From an uncultured Gemmatimonadota bacterium (GTDB taxonomy: Bacteria; Gemmatimonadota; Gemmatimonadetes; Gemmatimonadales; Gemmatimonadaceae): a stretch of 7,996 nt of DNA. Each line of letters begins with the position of its first letter. Position 1 is the stretch's first letter. Both the position numbers and the translations under genes were made by a program. Of the stretch, positions 6,177 to 7,996 are shown in pieces. The stretch covers positions 1-7,996 of the forward strand of contig CAITQY010000172.1 in the NCBI GenBank assembly GCA_903894655.1. Direction: 5' to 3'. Below the pieces are notes generated by a model. That model made no database searches and was not told the DNA's origin. It saw only the letters and a list, made by a program, of their open reading frames with translations.

Positions 6177-6623
6177 ATGAAACGTGTGTGGGGAGCACTG
6201 GGTCTTGTGCTCGCTCTCAGCGTGATCATGCCACGGGTCGCGGCCGCGCAGGACAGTAAGCAACGCCGCAATGGAGCGACGCTCGGACAGAACTTTCCGA
6301 ATCCGTTCAATCCTGAGACTCGCATCCCGTTCAGTGTGGGTGATGCACCCAACTGCACCGAGCCCGGTCGGCAGTACCGCGTCAGTTTGAAGGTCTACAA
6401 CATGATCATGCAGGTTGTAGCGACGCCGGTGTTGCAGGGCGGAACCGGAGGGGTGGCCGGAGGTCAACCGCTAGAAAAAGTGTCCGTTCAGTGCGGCGAC
6501 TACGTCGCGTACTGGGATGGCAAGGTCCAAGCAACCGGGCGGGAGGCCGCTTCGGGCGTGTATTTGTATCGTCTCGAGGTGGATGGCGTGCCGCTGGTGA
6601 AAAAGATGATCGTGGTGAAGTAA
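6177..6623 (+). CDS. Secreted stand-alone FlgD-Ig / type-A-sorting-like domain protein
   Basis: A 148-residue exported protein. A clear signal peptide (KR start, hydrophobic stretch to about residue 18, likely cleavage near VAAA-Q at 24/25) is followed by a mature chain of about 124 residues. Nearly all of that is one domain. It begins GQNFPNPFNPETRIPFSV (37-54), continues with YRVSLKVYNMIMQVV, a Gly-rich turn, the YWDGK motif (Trp113), ASGVYLYRLEVDG, and ends exactly at KKMIVVK. This is the pattern of FlgD Ig-like and type IX secretion type-A C-terminal domains, normally the tail of a large secreted protein. Cys60 and Cys106 could form a disulfide. Here there is no passenger. Its promoter, leader, strong ribosome site and terminator suggest a separately and perhaps abundantly expressed product. 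Function is unknown; it might be a surface or matrix component, or a remnant of a longer protein. Confidence 0.8.
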   Translation: MKRVWGALGLVLALSVIMPRVAAAQDSKQRRNGATLGQNFPNPFNPETRIPFSVGDAPNCTEPGRQYRVSLKVYNMIMQVVATPVLQGGTGGVAGGQPLEKVSVQCGDYVAYWDGKVQATGREAASGVYLYRLEVDGVPLVKKMIVVK

Positions 6624-6667
6624 GCTGGGAGTAAACGAGCACCACGAGACCCCAAAGAAAACTCACG

Positions 6668-6704
6668 ATGGCGCGCCGGGTGGACGGACCTGGCGCGCCA
6701 TTTT
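6668..6704 (+). terminator. Strong intrinsic terminator after the small secreted protein
   Basis: ATGGCGCGCC (6668-6677) and GGCGCGCCAT (6692-6701) pair perfectly. The inner GGGT and ACCT extend the stem to 14 bp (one G-U pair) with a 6-nt loop GGACGG, followed at once by TTTTGT. It ends the unit starting at the promoter near 6061 and insulates clpB from upstream transcription. Confidence 0.85.
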
Positions 6705-6819
6705 GTATCCACGATCTGCTCAGCCGGCCGCTGTAGGGGCTTCCCTCTCGAAACCCGACGCCGTCGTCTGCAGTATTGGCAGCAACAGCGCGGCACTGTG
6801 ATTGCCTCTCCATAACGCC

Positions 6820-7996
6820 ATGATTAATCCCGACCGTCTGACCGTGAAGAGCGCTGAGGCGCTCAACGAAGCCGTCGCGCTCGCGCGCAAGGCCGGCAAT
6901 CCGCTCGTTTACGATCTACACCTCCTGCTGGCGCTGCTGGCCCAGGACGAAGGCATCGTCGTCCCGGTGCTGCAGCGCGTCGGCGCCAATGTGGCGAGCG
7001 TGCGCGCCGCCGCCGACCAAGAGGCCGCCCGCTACGCTAAGCAGAGCGACGCCCAGCCCACCTTCAGCCGCGAGCTCACGCAGGTCGTCGATGCGGCCGA
7101 AAAAGAAGCCAAGGCCCTCGGCGACGAATACGTCTCCACCGAGCACCTGCTGCTGGCCCTCTCTGATGCCAAGGGCACCGACAGCACGCGTGTCCTCACC
7201 ACCGTTGGGGCCCACCGCAAGGCGCTCCTCGAGGCGCTCAAGCTCGTGCGCGGGTCGCACAAGGTCACCGACCAATCGCCCGAAGGGCAGTATCAGGCGA
7301 TCGAGAAGTTCACCCGCGATCTCACTGAGGCCGCGCGCAAGGGCAAGCTCGATCCCGTGATCGGACGCGACGAGGAAATCCGTCGGGTCATTCAGGTGTT
7401 GTCACGCCGCACCAAGAACAACCCCGTGCTCATCGGTGAGCCCGGCGTTGGCAAAACCGCCATCGCCGAAGGACTCGCTCAGCGCATCATCAGTGGCGAC
7501 GTGCCCGAGGGGCTTCGCAACAAGAAGCTCGTCTCCCTCGACCTCGGCGCCCTCATCGCCGGCGCCAAGTTCCGTGGCGAATTCGAAGAGCGTCTCAAGT
7601 CGGTGATGAAGGAGATCACCAGCGCCGACGGGCTCTACGTCGTGTTCATCGACGAACTGCACACCTTGGTCGGGGCCGGCAAGGCCGAAGGCAGTATGGA
7701 CGCCGGCAACATGCTCAAGCCCATGCTGGCCCGTGGCGAGCTCCGCGTGGTCGGTGCGACCACGCTCGATGAGTATCGCTTGCATGTCGAGAAAGATGCC
7801 GCCCTCGAGCGTCGCTTCCAGCCCGTGTTCGTCGGGGAGCCCAGCGTCGAGAGCACCATCGCGATTCTTCGCGGACTCAAGGAGCGCTATGAAGCCCACC
7901 ACGGCGTGCGCATCACCGACGGCGCGGTCGTCGCCGCCGCGACGCTTTCGAATCGCTACATCGGTGATCGCTTCCTCCCCGACAAGGCGATCGACC
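6820..7996 (+). CDS. clpB: ATP-dependent chaperone ClpB, N-terminal part (runs off window)
   Basis: First 392 codons of the ClpB disaggregase, which with DnaK threads aggregated proteins through a hexameric ring in the cytoplasm. The N-domain begins MINPDRLTVKSAEALNEAV and includes STEHLLLALSDA (to about residue 145). NBD1 then has Walker A GEPGVGKT (206-213, Lys212), pore loop KFRG (Phe251), Walker B FIDE (Asp278-Glu279), sensor GATT (312-315) and the arginine-finger segment LERRF (Arg331-Arg332). These positions coincide with E. coli ClpB numbering, which supports ATG 6820. Phe replaces Tyr in the pore loop, a conservative aromatic exchange. The YVVFIDELHTLVGAG and DRFLPDKAID motifs exclude a ClpA/ClpC misassignment less firmly than the missing M-domain and second ATPase would. 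No Shine-Dalgarno, CIRCE or clear heat-shock promoter is visible in the 115 bp between the preceding terminator and the start. Confidence 0.93.
   Translation, partial: MINPDRLTVKSAEALNEAVALARKAGNPLVYDLHLLLALLAQDEGIVVPVLQRVGANVASVRAAADQEAARYAKQSDAQPTFSRELTQVVDAAEKEAKALGDEYVSTEHLLLALSDAKGTDSTRVLTTVGAHRKALLEALKLVRGSHKVTDQSPEGQYQAIEKFTRDLTEAARKGKLDPVIGRDEEIRRVIQVLSRRTKNNPVLIGEPGVGKTAIAEGLAQRIISGDVPEGLRNKKLVSLDLGALIAGAKFRGEFEERLKSVMKEITSADGLYVVFIDELHTLVGAGKAEGSMDAGNMLKPMLARGELRVVGATTLDEYRLHVEKDAALERRFQPVFVGEPSVESTIAILRGLKERYEAHHGVRITDGAVVAAATLSNRYIGDRFLPDKAID

Noticed and set aside
6808..6815. CTCCATAA resembling a sigma-32 -10 element before clpB
   Set aside because: No matching -35 lies at the required distance, and the implied transcription start would fall inside the first codons.
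1..7996. Mobile elements, CRISPR arrays, tRNA or rRNA genes, toxin-antitoxin or phage genes
   Set aside because: No transposase motifs, no regularly spaced repeats, no terminal inverted repeats and no RNA-gene signatures were seen. All extended coding capacity is explained by the genes listed.

Overview
The window is about two thirds G+C, densely coding and entirely plus-strand. The gene content points to a Gram-negative, diderm bacterium: a TonB-dependent outer-membrane receptor, an outer-membrane-type lipoprotein, and a secreted protein built from a FlgD-Ig / type-A-sorting-like domain of the kind common in the FCB superphylum. I infer Gemmatimonadota as the most likely phylum. That rests on the combination of high G+C, a receptor with a carboxypeptidase-regulatory-like N-terminus, and the NFPNPFNPET-type domain. 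It is not proven by a marker gene here.

Region 1 (1-5195) is a tightly packed uptake operon. The last five codons of an upstream gene overlap a FecCD/BtuC-type permease. Then follow its ABC ATPase, a TonB-dependent receptor and a lipoprotein with beta-propeller-like repeats. All four junctions are 4-bp stop/start overlaps (GTGA, ATGA, GTGA, ATGA) without a visible Shine-Dalgarno tract, so translation is probably coupled. Together the genes could carry a metal chelate across both membranes: lipoprotein and receptor at the outer membrane, and the permease/ATPase pair (probably with a binding protein encoded upstream) at the inner membrane. Vitamin B12 is my preferred substrate, because the permease motif is BtuC-like, the plug-plus-barrel is BtuB-sized, and the co-encoded propeller lipoprotein recalls Bacteroides BtuG. 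A ferric siderophore or haem remains possible.

Region 2 (5196-6014) is a short spacer and recO (recombination mediator). A TAATCT element lies just ahead of the recO start and there is no Shine-Dalgarno, which suggests a leaderless transcript.

Region 3 (6015-6819) holds a small secreted protein that is essentially a lone FlgD-Ig / sorting-tag-like domain. It has its own promoter, leader, ribosome binding site and a strong intrinsic terminator, so it looks like an independent single-gene unit.

Region 4 (6820-7996) is the first half of clpB, covering the N-domain and most of the first AAA+ module. It runs off the window. No mobile elements, CRISPR arrays, tRNAs or rRNAs were seen. The most interesting item is the coupling of the propeller lipoprotein to the receptor, followed by the stand-alone sorting-like domain.
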